DNA of 64,000 nt from Melioribacteraceae bacterium (GTDB lineage Bacteria > Bacteroidota > Ignavibacteria > Ignavibacteriales > Melioribacteraceae): NCBI GenBank assembly GCA_026417375.1, contig JAOADJ010000032.1, forward strand, positions 55,501 through 119,500, read 5' to 3'. The position numbers and the translations under genes are program-made. Shown here in pieces: positions 9,465 to 19,200 of the stretch (the first letter of the stretch is position 1; each line of letters opens with the position of its first letter). The notes beneath the pieces are model-generated. The model did not search any database. It was not told the DNA's origin and saw only the letters and a list, made by a program, of their open reading frames with translations.

Positions 9465-9731
9465 TTACAATCCGATTTTTTCTAAATTCTTTTTTACTTC
9501 ATTTTTTTCTTTGTTGCATTGATCTAATTTAGAATTTTTTTCAGCTATTTCTCTTTCAATAGCTGCTTTTTCAGCTTTCAAAGAATTAACTTCTTTTTCT
9601 AATGCTTTTACTTCAGAACGTAATGCTTCTAATTCAGCCATTTGTTCTTCAGAAACACCGCTACATGCTGTAAAACCAATTGCTCCAACTATTAAAATTG
9701 CAGCCATTGATTTTTTAATTAGTTGTTTCAT
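9465..9731 (-). CDS. Small coiled-coil lipoprotein
   Basis: Lipobox-like IGFTACSG then a Lys/Glu heptad coiled coil; immediately upstream of the LysM gene. Confidence 0.75.
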   Translation of the reverse strand: MKQLIKKSMAAILIVGAIGFTACSGVSEEQMAELEALRSEVKALEKEVNSLKAEKAAIEREIAEKNSKLDQCNKEKNEVKKNLEKIGL

Positions 9732-9794
9732 AATAACTCCTTTTTTGTGAGTAATTTATTAGTAAATATATAAAAAATTTTTTTTAGGTTAATT

Positions 9795-10472
9795 TTAAAT
9801 TATTTTTTTTTCTACAAAACTGGTATAATTTTTACCAGCTATTATAATGTGGTCGAAGACTTGAATTTCTAGTAGTTTCCCAGCTTCTAAAAATCTTTTT
9901 GTTAAACTAATATCTTCATTACTTGGTTCCAGATTTCCACTAGGGTGATTATGAAGTAAAATTATATTTGCAGAATTATTTTCGATTGCAACCTTAAAAA
10001 CTTCTCTCGGATGCACAACACTTGAATTTAATGTTCCAACAGAAATTAATTCATACTTAATTATTTTATTTGAACTATTCAAACAAACTACAAAAAACTT
10101 TTCTTTTATTTCATCTCTTAAAAGAGGAATGAAAATATCAGCAATATCTTTAGGTGAAGTTATTTTATTGTTGAATTTCCATTTTTTATTTACATCAATT
10201 CTTTTTGAAATTTCAAAAGCAGCAATTAAAGTTGCTGCTTTGTCTTTTCCAATTCCAATATTATTTTTTAATGCATCAGGAGATTGTAATGCTAAATTAG
10301 CAATTCCATCATATTTATTAATTAATTCTTGAGCTAATGAAATTACAGATTTACCTTTTAAACCTGTTCTTAAAAGTATTGCAAGAAGCTCGGCATCAGA
10401 AAGACTTTGAGCCCCTCTCAGAATTAGTTTTTCTCTTGGTCTATCATCTAATGGTAATTCTTTTACTTTCAT
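9795..10472 (-). CDS. radC: RadC family protein (JAB/MPN domain)
   Basis: LPLDDRPREKLILRGAQSLSDAELLAILLRTG; JAMM motif HNHPSGNLEPSNED. Met at 10472 overlaps the guaA stop (TAATG). Confidence 0.95.
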   Translation of the reverse strand: MKVKELPLDDRPREKLILRGAQSLSDAELLAILLRTGLKGKSVISLAQELINKYDGIANLALQSPDALKNNIGIGKDKAATLIAAFEISKRIDVNKKWKFNNKITSPKDIADIFIPLLRDEIKEKFFVVCLNSSNKIIKYELISVGTLNSSVVHPREVFKVAIENNSANIILLHNHPSGNLEPSNEDISLTKRFLEAGKLLEIQVFDHIIIAGKNYTSFVEKKII

Positions 10473-12013
10473 TATTCCCACTCAATTGTTGCAGGAGGTT
10501 TAGAGCTGATATCATAAACAACTCTATTTACACCACGAATGTTTCTTATAATTTTATTTGAAACATTTTCTAAAAATTCGTAATCAAATCTAAACCAATC
10601 TGCTGTCATTCCATCTGTTGATGTTACAGCTCTTAATGCTATTACATTTTCATATGTTCTGTTATCACCCATTACTCCAACTGTCTGAACTGGTAAAAGA
10701 ACAGAAAATGCTTGCCAAATTTTATCATAAATATTTTTATTAATTAATTCATTAATGAAAATATCATCTACCTCTCTTAAAATATCTAATCTTTCTTTTG
10801 TAATTTCACCTAATACTCTTACAGCAAGTCCTGGTCCTGGAAACGGATGTCTTTTTATAAATATTTCTGGCAACCCTAATTCTTTTCCAATTAATCTAAC
10901 TTCATCTTTGAATAACTCTCTGAATGGTTCAATAAGTTTTAAATTCATTTTTTCAGGTAATCCACCAACATTATGATGGGTTTTAATTGTTACCGATTTA
11001 CCTTTAACTGAAACTGATTCAATAACATCCGGATAAAGTGTTCCTTGAACTAAATATTCAACATTAGATAATTTATTTGCTTCACTTTCAAAAACTTCAA
11101 TAAATGTATTACCAATTATTTTTCTTTTTATTTCCGGATCAGTAATTCCCTTCAGTTTTGATAAAAATAAATCACTTGCATCAATATGAATTACATTCAA
11201 ATCATAATTTTCCTTAAACATTTTAACAATGTTTTCACTTTCATTTTTCCTCATCATTCCATGATCAACATGAATACAAATTAAGTTTTCATTTACAGCT
11301 TTTTGCAATAATACTGCTGCGACAGAGGAATCAACTCCTCCACTTAAAGCAAGAATAACTTTTTTATTTTCAACTTTATTTTTTATTTCTTCAATGGAAG
11401 TTTCAATGAAATTTTTTGTTGTCCAATCCGGTTTACAGTTACAAATATTGAAAATAAAATTATTAATTATCTGTTTACCAAATTCAGTATGAGTAACTTC
11501 GGGATGAAATTGAACTCCATAAAATTTTTTTTGGGTATTAGAAATAGAGCATATTGGTGAATTTTCAGATTTTGATGTAATTGTAAAATTTTCAGGTAAC
11601 CTTGTAACATAATCGCCGTGACTCATCCACACAATTGAATCATTTGGAATATTTTTTAACAATTCATCATTAGCTGTTTTTGTAATTTTTGTTTTTCCAT
11701 ATTCTCTTTTGATTGCAGGTTCAACATTGCCACCATTATTAACAACCATTAATTGTAAACCGTAACAAATGCCAAGAATTGGAATTCCAAGTTCAAAAAT
11801 TTCTTTTCCGACTTTTGGTGAATCTTCTTCGTAAACACTCATTGGTCCACCGGAAAGAATTATTCCCGAAGGATTTTCTTCTTTTATTTTATCAATAGGA
11901 AATTCAAAGGAATGTATTTCTGAATAAACATTACTTTCTCTGATTCTTCGTGCAATTAATTGAGTGTATTGAGAACCAAAATCAAGAATTAAAATTTTTT
12001 GTTGATGTTTCAT
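10472..12013 (-). CDS. guaA: GMP synthase (glutamine-hydrolysing)
   Basis: GATase [14 protein letters not shown]-PPase [13 protein letters not shown]-terminus KPPATIEWE. Start set to the internal Met ([18 protein letters not shown]); ORF track starts at 12037. Confidence 0.97.
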   Translation of the reverse strand: MKHQQKILILDFGSQYTQLIARRIRESNVYSEIHSFEFPIDKIKEENPSGIILSGGPMSVYEEDSPKVGKEIFELGIPILGICYGLQLMVVNNGGNVEPAIKREYGKTKITKTANDELLKNIPNDSIVWMSHGDYVTRLPENFTITSKSENSPICSISNTQKKFYGVQFHPEVTHTEFGKQIINNFIFNICNCKPDWTTKNFIETSIEEIKNKVENKKVILALSGGVDSSVAAVLLQKAVNENLICIHVDHGMMRKNESENIVKMFKENYDLNVIHIDASDLFLSKLKGITDPEIKRKIIGNTFIEVFESEANKLSNVEYLVQGTLYPDVIESVSVKGKSVTIKTHHNVGGLPEKMNLKLIEPFRELFKDEVRLIGKELGLPEIFIKRHPFPGPGLAVRVLGEITKERLDILREVDDIFINELINKNIYDKIWQAFSVLLPVQTVGVMGDNRTYENVIALRAVTSTDGMTADWFRFDYEFLENVSNKIIRNIRGVNRVVYDISSKPPATIEWE

Positions 12014-12030
12014 TAAACACCTATGTAAGG

Positions 12031-12058
12031 AAGGCAAAACCAGTTTTGATTTTGCCTT
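12031..12058 (-). terminator. Stem-loop, possible terminator downstream of gcvH
   Basis: AAGGCAAAA ... TTTTGCCTT, 9-bp inverted repeat between gcvH and guaA; weak U-run. Confidence 0.45.
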
Positions 12059-12072
12059 TTGAATAAGAACTT

Positions 12073-12453
12073 TTATTGACCGATTTGAGATTTGTAAGTT
12101 TCTGCATCAAATAATTCATTTAACTGAGAAGGATCGCTTAATTCAATTTTAATTATCCAACCTTCTCCATAAGGATCACTATTCACTAATTGTGGTTCAT
12201 CATTTAATTTTGAATTGACTTCCAAAACTTTACCAGATACAGGTGCAAATAATTCGCTTACAGTTTTTACAGCTTCAATTGTACCAAATGTTTCGTTGAT
12301 TGTAATTTCTGTTAAATCTGGATTGATATCGATATAAACAATATCACCAAGTTCACCTTGTGCGTATTCAGTTATACCAATTGTACCAATATTTCCTTCT
12401 ACTTTAATCCATTCATGATCTTTCGTATACTTTAAATTTTCTGGTATGTTCAT
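12073..12453 (-). CDS. gcvH: Glycine cleavage system H protein
   Basis: [32 protein letters not shown]...[13 protein letters not shown] (lipoyl-lysine motif). Confidence 0.97.
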   Translation of the reverse strand: MNIPENLKYTKDHEWIKVEGNIGTIGITEYAQGELGDIVYIDINPDLTEITINETFGTIEAVKTVSELFAPVSGKVLEVNSKLNDEPQLVNSDPYGEGWIIKIELSDPSQLNELFDAETYKSQIGQ

Positions 12454-12467
12454 ATTAACCTCATTAA

Positions 12468-13802
12468 TTATTTAAAATACTTTTCGATAAATGATGTATC
12501 GAAATTTCCATTAATAAATTGTTCATTTTCTAAAACTTTAAGATGGAAAGGAATAGTTGTTTTTATTCCTTCAATTTTAAATTCTTCCAAAGCTCTTCTG
12601 GCTCTTCTGATTGCATGAATTCGATCAGTTCCCCAAACAATCATTTTTGCAATTAAAGAATCGTAATAAGGTGGAATTACATATTGATTATAAGAATGTG
12701 AATCTACTCTCACACCAAATCCACCGGGGAAATGTAAATATTCAATCATACCTGGAGAAGGTCTGAAATTAAAATCTGGATCTTCAGCATTTATTCTAAA
12801 TTCAATTGCATGACCGCGTGGTTCACGTGGTTTATCTTCAAGACCTAAACCAGCAGCAATTAAAATCTGATTTTTAATTAAATCAATATTGCGAACCATT
12901 TCAGTAACTGGATGTTCAACTTGAATTCTTGTATTCATTTCGATGAAATAGAAATTCATATTTTTATCAACAAGAAATTCAATTGTTCCGGCTCCACGAT
13001 AATTAACTGATTCGGCTCCACGAATTGCAGCTTCTTCCATTTTTTTTCTAACTTCATCAGTAATAAATGGAGAAGGAGATTCTTCAATTAACTTTTGGTG
13101 CCTCCTTTGAACTGAACAATCTCTTTCTCCATAAGCATAAACTTTTCCATCTATATCCCCCATCACCTGAATTTCAACATGACGAGGATTTTCTATAAAC
13201 TTTTCAATGTATAAGTCCGGATTACCAAAAGCGGCATTTGCTTCGTTACTTGCTGTTTGGAAAGCATTTTCTAATTCATCTTCTTGAAAAACAATTCTCA
13301 TTCCTTTGCCACCGCCACCAGCAGAAGCTTTCAACATTATTGGATAACCAATTTCTTTTGCAAGAGATTTTGCTTCTTCAACATTATTTATAACTCCATC
13401 ACTTCCAGGAACAACAGGAACTCCTACTTTCTTCATCGTTTCTTTTGCAAAAGCTTTATCCCCCATTTTTCTAATTGAATCTCCACTTGGTCCTATAAAT
13501 GTTATTCCACTTTCAGCACATATATCACTAAAATCTGCGTTCTCTGCTAAAAAACCATAACCGGGATGAATTGCATCTGCACCGGTAATTGCCGCCGCAG
13601 AAAGTATTGCAGGAATTTTTAAATAACTTTCTTTACTTGAAGCTGGACCAATACAAACAGCTTCATCAGCAAATACAACATGTAAAGATTCTTTATCAGC
13701 TTCGCTATAAACAGCAACGCTTGGTATTCCTAACTCTTTACATGATCGAATAATTCTTAAAGCAATTTCACCACGATTTGCAATTAATATTTTCTTAAAC
13801 AA
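12468..13802 (-). CDS. accC: Acetyl-CoA carboxylase biotin carboxylase subunit
   Basis: [58 protein letters not shown] at 13802 preceded by GAGGA is the likely start; ORF track gives 13832. Confidence 0.96.
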   Translation of the reverse strand: MFKKILIANRGEIALRIIRSCKELGIPSVAVYSEADKESLHVVFADEAVCIGPASSKESYLKIPAILSAAAITGADAIHPGYGFLAENADFSDICAESGITFIGPSGDSIRKMGDKAFAKETMKKVGVPVVPGSDGVINNVEEAKSLAKEIGYPIMLKASAGGGGKGMRIVFQEDELENAFQTASNEANAAFGNPDLYIEKFIENPRHVEIQVMGDIDGKVYAYGERDCSVQRRHQKLIEESPSPFITDEVRKKMEEAAIRGAESVNYRGAGTIEFLVDKNMNFYFIEMNTRIQVEHPVTEMVRNIDLIKNQILIAAGLGLEDKPREPRGHAIEFRINAEDPDFNFRPSPGMIEYLHFPGGFGVRVDSHSYNQYVIPPYYDSLIAKMIVWGTDRIHAIRRARRALEEFKIEGIKTTIPFHLKVLENEQFINGNFDTSFIEKYFK

Positions 13803-13818
13803 AAATTCCTCAGCTTTT

Positions 13819-14295
13819 TTATAAAGGTTCAACTAAAAATAATGGTTGGTTATATTCAACAGGAGTAGCATTATCAACTAATATTTTTACAATTTTACCA
13901 TCAATATCACTTTCAATTTCATTCATAAGTTTCATTGCTTCAACAATACAAAGAATAGTACCTTTAGATATTGTATCACCAACCTGAACATATGGATCGG
14001 CATCCGGAGAAGGAGCACGGTAAAATGTTCCAACTATTGGTGATTTTATTTCATATAATTTTTTTGAGGAAGTTTCTTGTGTTGATTTTTTGTTTTCAAT
14101 TTCAAGATTTAATTCTTTTGTAGTATTTTTTTCAATTGTTGTTGGAATTGATTGAACATGTTGAATTTGTGGTTGTTGAACTGATGGTGAATTTTTAGAT
14201 ATCTTTATTTTAAGATCACCTTCTTGAACTGAAAATTCAGTTACTTCACTATCTTCAACTATTTTAATTAATTTTTTAATTAAGTTAATATCCAT
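13819..14295 (-). CDS. accB: Acetyl-CoA carboxylase biotin carboxyl carrier protein
   Basis: Biotinyl motif [34 protein letters not shown]. Confidence 0.96.
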   Translation of the reverse strand: MDINLIKKLIKIVEDSEVTEFSVQEGDLKIKISKNSPSVQQPQIQHVQSIPTTIEKNTTKELNLEIENKKSTQETSSKKLYEIKSPIVGTFYRAPSPDADPYVQVGDTISKGTILCIVEAMKLMNEIESDIDGKIVKILVDNATPVEYNQPLFLVEPL

Positions 14296-14320
14296 AACTC
14301 ACTTCTGTTAAATTATAAAA

Positions 14321-14887
14321 TTAGTTTTTTACTCTTTCAACATATTCGCCGGTACGGGTATCAATTTTAAGAATATCACCTTCGTTAATAAATAAAGGAA
14401 CCTGAACTTTTGCGCCTGTTTCCAATATTGCTGGTTTTAATGCAGTATTTGCAGTATCGCCTTTAAATCCCGGTTCTGTTTCTTTTACTTTTAATGTTAC
14501 AAAGATTGGAACTTCAGCAGAAATTATTTGATCTTGATTATCAACAAGAAGCTCAACTTCTTCCCCTTCTTTCAAATAATTTACTCCTTCACCAAAATGA
14601 TCTTCCTGAACAGTAATTTGTTCATAAGTTTCATTATCCATTAACACTAAACCAGCAGATTCTTTATAAAGGAATTGATATTTTCTTCTTTCTACCCGAA
14701 CAATTTCTACACTTTCACCGGAACGAAAAGTATTTTCTAACACTTTTCCTGTTCTCATATTTTTTAATGTAGTTCTAACAAAAGCTCCCCCTTTACCCGG
14801 TTTTACATGAAGGAATTCAGTAATAACATATGGGTCGCCTTTAAATTTTATTATTAATCCATTTCTGAAATCTGATGTATCTGCCAT
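14321..14887 (-). CDS. efp: Elongation factor P
   Basis: EFLHVKPGKGGAFVRTTLKNMRTGKVLENTFRSGE, C-terminal KIDTRTGEYVERV. Confidence 0.97.
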   Translation of the reverse strand: MADTSDFRNGLIIKFKGDPYVITEFLHVKPGKGGAFVRTTLKNMRTGKVLENTFRSGESVEIVRVERRKYQFLYKESAGLVLMDNETYEQITVQEDHFGEGVNYLKEGEEVELLVDNQDQIISAEVPIFVTLKVKETEPGFKGDTANTALKPAILETGAKVQVPLFINEGDILKIDTRTGEYVERVKN

Positions 14888-14945
14888 TTTTCACCTTAAT
14901 CTTTTGAAAAAATAAACATGGTTAAGTTATAAAACAATAATTTTT

Positions 14946-15635
14946 TTATAGTTCAGTTTGAGTAATATATTTATCTAGTTCTAAGTATGGAGTAATATTT
15001 TTATAATCTTTTTTAATTGATTCAAAAATTTGTTTTGCTTCTTCTTTTTTACCAGCTTCCAGCAAACATATTCCCGCTTTTAAAACATATTCTGCGTTGG
15101 AAGGATTTGTTTTAGAAACGTGAGCGGCATCCATAAAAATATCGGAAGCTTTTTCAAATTCTTTTTTAGATTGTAATATTCCTGCTTTACCAGCTAATGC
15201 AGTTGCTTTTAATATTTCATTTGAACCTGAATAATCTTCATAATATTCTAATGCTTTATCTAATTCACCTAAAACACTGTAGGCATTAGCTAAATAAATT
15301 TTGGCAGTTTCTCCTTGCTCAGAACTACCATATTGGTCAACAATTTGTTTTAAGCCAATTATGTTTTGGGTTTTAACTCCTTCTATTGCTTCTTTCATTG
15401 AACCGGATTCATAAAGGGGAACAACTTTAGAAAGTAAATTTGCTGCTGCAATATTATCATTTTTCTTTTTGTTATTTATTAATATAAAAGCAACTACTAT
15501 AACAGCAATAAATCCCAATCCAATTAAAAACCTTTTTTGGTTTTCCATAAAAAAATTGTAAAACTTGTAGTAAGAAGTAACAAGTTTATCTTCTTTGATT
15601 TCTTTTTTTGTAATTTTCTTTTTAGCTGATAACAC
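14946..15635 (-). CDS. TPR-repeat membrane protein
   Basis: Single TM (FLIGLGFIAVIVVAFILINN) followed by TPR-like repeats. Confidence 0.7.
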   Translation of the reverse strand: MLSAKKKITKKEIKEDKLVTSYYKFYNFFMENQKRFLIGLGFIAVIVVAFILINNKKKNDNIAAANLLSKVVPLYESGSMKEAIEGVKTQNIIGLKQIVDQYGSSEQGETAKIYLANAYSVLGELDKALEYYEDYSGSNEILKATALAGKAGILQSKKEFEKASDIFMDAAHVSKTNPSNAEYVLKAGICLLEAGKKEEAKQIFESIKKDYKNITPYLELDKYITQTEL

Positions 15636-15692
15636 TTTTAACCTCTGATTTTTATGTAATTCGAAAAATTTTGGGCGAAAATCTAAGAAAAA

Positions 15693-16742
15693 TTATAGAC
15701 CTATTCTAATATGATTTGAAAAAATCCAGGCATTTTCATTTAAATAAACTTCAACACGATATGCACCTTTTTCATTTATTTTGTAATTCAACTTCGATTT
15801 ATTTTCATTTGCAATTTCATTTCCATTATGAATTAATTTTATTGAAGGATTTTCGTTTGGGACTTCTATTTTTAGTTCTATTCCATTTGTAAAATCAATT
15901 GAGCTTCCCATTGGGAAAATTTTCCCTTTGTGCTTTGCATAAAATCTGAAACCTTTTGCATCACCATGATAATAATTCGAAACAAAGCAATTTCCCTCTT
16001 TTATTGAATTATAAATTTTTTCTTTTGCAAACAAAAAATCGTTCTTCAATTTTGAATTTTCTAATGATGTATCAAGCAAAACATGTGTTCTAATTGATTT
16101 AAATAATACTTTATAAGGAAAAACCTCTAATTCTACAAATCCAAGTAAATTTACTTTATGAGCGTGTGCGTCAACACCTCCGATTCCAACTACTTTTCTT
16201 TTTTGGTTAAGTTCATCCCATTTTTGAAGTGTTTCAGATGTTGGAGCAACAATTGATTTTAATGGGTGTAAAAAGTAATTGTATTTATTCTGTTCGGTTA
16301 ACCCTTCCATCCATTCAGACATATGATTCCAAATTTCAATTCCATGAAAATCTTCACTTTCCCATTCTGTCCAGGGATATGGTGGATGTTCTTTCATTGA
16401 ACTTCTTTTTTCAAATGGATGTGCAATTATTCCTATTCCACCAGATTCATTAACAATTTTAGTGTATTCCTTTGCAGGAATTCTGGTGCTTATTGTTTCA
16501 TTAATTCCAAATGCTAAAAGATGATTCAGGTTTTGTTTATCATTTATTTCGCAACCAACAAGTAATAAAATATTACCATACCATTTTTCAAAACCTTCGT
16601 TCAAAGCACGTAAAGTATTGTGGTCTGTAATAATTAAAAAGTCAAGTTCACATTCTTTTGCACTTTCAACAATTTCAACTATTTCTCCTGAACCGTCAGA
16701 AAAAACAGAATGAATATGTAATACGCCAACGTATTCAAACAT
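15693..16742 (-). CDS. PHP domain-containing metal-dependent hydrolase
   Basis: LHIHSVFSDGSGEI...LIITDHN...GGIGIIAHPFE...GGVDAHAH (PHP metal-binding motifs). ATG at 16742 (MFEYVGVLHIHS) preferred over TTG 16751. Confidence 0.82.
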   Translation of the reverse strand: MFEYVGVLHIHSVFSDGSGEIVEIVESAKECELDFLIITDHNTLRALNEGFEKWYGNILLLVGCEINDKQNLNHLLAFGINETISTRIPAKEYTKIVNESGGIGIIAHPFEKRSSMKEHPPYPWTEWESEDFHGIEIWNHMSEWMEGLTEQNKYNYFLHPLKSIVAPTSETLQKWDELNQKRKVVGIGGVDAHAHKVNLLGFVELEVFPYKVLFKSIRTHVLLDTSLENSKLKNDFLFAKEKIYNSIKEGNCFVSNYYHGDAKGFRFYAKHKGKIFPMGSSIDFTNGIELKIEVPNENPSIKLIHNGNEIANENKSKLNYKINEKGAYRVEVYLNENAWIFSNHIRIGL

Positions 16743-16788
16743 AAATACCAACCAAGTTGGTTAGGCAGGTTATTTAATTATGTTAAAG

Positions 16789-17094
16789 TTAAAAACTATT
16801 TACTTCGTAAAGAGTAGTGTATTGTGTTGACTGTTCTTTAATCATATCAGAAAGCTTTGTCATAAGGATGTCAATTCTTTCATCTGTTGTTTCTTCAAAA
16901 TTATCGTAAGCTTCCTGATTTTTGAAAAGATAAATCTCTTCAAAACAATTTGATTTATTTTTTTGCTCATAAACTGAATAGCTTTCAAGACCCTCAGCTT
17001 TTACTAAATTTTTAAGTTCTCGAACGACATCTAAGTAATCTTGTCTGCGTTCTGGATAGATACTATAACGTATTGAAAAAATTACTTTTCCCAT
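16789..17094 (-). CDS. Small dimeric alpha/beta-barrel-like (ABM/monooxygenase-type) protein
   Basis: 101 aa; IRYSIYPERRQDYLDVVRELKNL...YSVYEQKNKSNCFEEIYLFKNQEAYDNFEE. Confidence 0.5.
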   Translation of the reverse strand: MGKVIFSIRYSIYPERRQDYLDVVRELKNLVKAEGLESYSVYEQKNKSNCFEEIYLFKNQEAYDNFEETTDERIDILMTKLSDMIKEQSTQYTTLYEVNSF

Positions 17095-17104
17095 AAATTC
17101 CTCA

Positions 17105-17959
17105 TTATAATGTTATTTCACCTTTAAAAATTACTTTTGCAGGACCTGTTAATGATACTTTTTTGTATTCATTATTTTCAACTGCAAAATCTACTATTAA
17201 AATATCTCCACTTTTTGCTAAAAATTTAAGTGGTGGTTTATTGTTTTTTATTTTATTTAAAATAATTGCTGAAGCTACTGTTCCGGTTCCACATGATAAT
17301 GTTTCATTTTCAACGCCTCTTTCATAAGTTCTGATATAGCAAATATCATTTTCCAATTTTAAAAAATTAACATTAACTCCATTTGGTTCAAAATCTTTGT
17401 GGTACCTTATTTCTTTGCCTAAACTTAAAACTGGAAATTCATTTAAATCATCATAAAAAGAACTCAAATCTTTCTCATTTTTTAAAAAATCATTTATAAA
17501 AATGACAACATGAGGAGAACCAGTATCTACAAATGAAGCTTTTATTAATTGTCCAAACGCTTTTATTCTAAAATTTAATTTTATTTTTGATGGCGAATGA
17601 AGATGAAACTTAACATTTTCGTTGTCAATCACTTCGCCAAAGTAAAACTCATTATTAAATATAAATTTGATTTCATTATTTTTTGAGTAACCAAATTTAT
17701 ATGCATAATAAATCGCACATCTGGATCCATTAGCACAAAGAGAACCTGTAGTTCCATCTGCATTAAAATAATTCAAATTAAAATCTGCATCAGAACTATC
17801 ACTAATTAAAAGAACACCATCGGCACCAATTCCTGTATTTCTATGGCAAATTTTCTTAATAAATTCTTCTGAAACTGATAAATCGGGGTTTAATCTTTTA
17901 TCAAAAAGAATAAAATCGTTACCCGCTCCACTTAATTTTGTAAAGAAATAATTTCTCAT
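17105..17959 (-). CDS. dapF: Diaminopimelate epimerase
   Basis: FTKLSGAGNDFILFD, SLCANGSRCA and ETLSCGTGTVAS catalytic Cys motifs. Confidence 0.96.
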   Translation of the reverse strand: MRNYFFTKLSGAGNDFILFDKRLNPDLSVSEEFIKKICHRNTGIGADGVLLISDSSDADFNLNYFNADGTTGSLCANGSRCAIYYAYKFGYSKNNEIKFIFNNEFYFGEVIDNENVKFHLHSPSKIKLNFRIKAFGQLIKASFVDTGSPHVVIFINDFLKNEKDLSSFYDDLNEFPVLSLGKEIRYHKDFEPNGVNVNFLKLENDICYIRTYERGVENETLSCGTGTVASAIILNKIKNNKPPLKFLAKSGDILIVDFAVENNEYKKVSLTGPAKVIFKGEITL

Positions 17960-18254
17960 TTCGATTTCAAATTTAAGTTAATATTTAGGTTTAAGCAATT
18001 AAAAAAATTGAATGGCACGATTTTTAAGGTTATTATTCAATAAATTCAAATAAGAAAGAAAATAATTAAATCAAAATATTGTTTAATGGATTATTTCTGG
18101 TTCAACATTATTAAATAATTCAAAGATTTTAAAAGTTTTTAAAGGTTAATTTTTGTAAAAACCAGATTTAAAGATAAGATTTTAAAATTGAGTTGGATTT
18201 TACAACGGAATGAGCAATAAATTTTACAGATAAGAAATTTAATTAAATATTTTG

Positions 18255-18617
18255 TGGAGGTGGCGGGAGTCGAACCCGCGTCCGAAATTACCCTTCGATG
18301 AACATCTACACACTTAGTCTATCTTTTATTTTCATCTTGTTAACATCGATAGACAAATTTTAACAAGACAATTTCGGTAAAAGTCTCGTCAAACTTAACC
18401 CGAAAAATTAAGCTGACAATCATACCTAAGTCAACACTCTTTCAAATTCCGGTATGAGAGAAAATGAAGAGTGGCTGCACCGTACTATGACGGATTAAGC
18501 AGCGAGGGCGTAATTATATTCGCCAGTTACTTTTTTTACCGCCGTTTAACGTGTCTGCGGAGAACACGATGTGCAGTTCAAAGAACGTATAATCCCGTCG
18601 AAGCCAATGTCACCCCC
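18255..18617 (-). ncRNA. ssrA: Transfer-messenger RNA (tmRNA)
   Basis: Minus-strand 5' GGGGGTGACATTGGCTTCGACGGGATTATACG, 3' GGACGCGGGTTCGACTCCCGCCACCTCCA; tag ORF at 18524-18495 ending ALAA-TAA. Confidence 0.96.
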
Positions 18618-18640
18618 AAAATTTCATTTCAAACTTACAA

Positions 18641-19192
18641 CTATTCTTTTTGCCAAACAACGTCCGAAACATTTTGGAAATGATTTTCATACCTTGCAAA
18701 TACAAATAACAAATCGGATAATCTATTTATGTAAATTTCTATAGTAGGATTTATTTTTTCTATTTTACTTAATGTTACTATTTCTCTTTCGGCTCTTCTA
18801 CAAATTGTTCTTGCTAAATGTAAATTTGACGCACCTTTGGTTCCACCCGGTAAAATAAAGTTTTTCAACGTTGGAATTTTTGCATCAAATTCGTCAATCA
18901 GTTTTTCAATTTTGTTTATGTATGTTTCATTTATTCGAGGAACATTAAAATTTTTTATTTCAACTTCAAAAGGTGTTGCTAAATCTGAACAAATTGTAAA
19001 AAGTTCGTTTTGTATACTTTTCAATATATCAATTAGTTCCTCGCTTTTTATTTCTGTAATTGTTAAACCTAATTGAGCATTTAATTCATCTATTGTTCCA
19101 TAAGCTTTTATTCTTTGATCATCTTTCCAAACTCTTTTACCACCAAATAATGATGTCTCTCCTTTGTCTCCTGTTTTTGTATAAATTTTCAT
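18641..19192 (-). CDS. Cob(I)yrinic acid a,c-diamide adenosyltransferase (PduO type)
   Basis: MKIYTKTGDKGETSLFGGKRVWKDDQRIKAYGTIDELNAQLG...FILPGGTKGASNLHLARTICRRAER. Confidence 0.95.
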   Translation of the reverse strand: MKIYTKTGDKGETSLFGGKRVWKDDQRIKAYGTIDELNAQLGLTITEIKSEELIDILKSIQNELFTICSDLATPFEVEIKNFNVPRINETYINKIEKLIDEFDAKIPTLKNFILPGGTKGASNLHLARTICRRAEREIVTLSKIEKINPTIEIYINRLSDLLFVFARYENHFQNVSDVVWQKE

Positions 19193-19200
19193 TATTACCT

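Noticed and set aside
17960-18254. Possible further ncRNA between dapF and tmRNA
   Set aside because: AT-rich with no convincing stem-loops or conserved motif I could identify.
18471-18683. 70-aa + strand ORF
   Set aside because: Lies antisense to the tmRNA gene and runs into the adenosyltransferase gene; no family resemblance.
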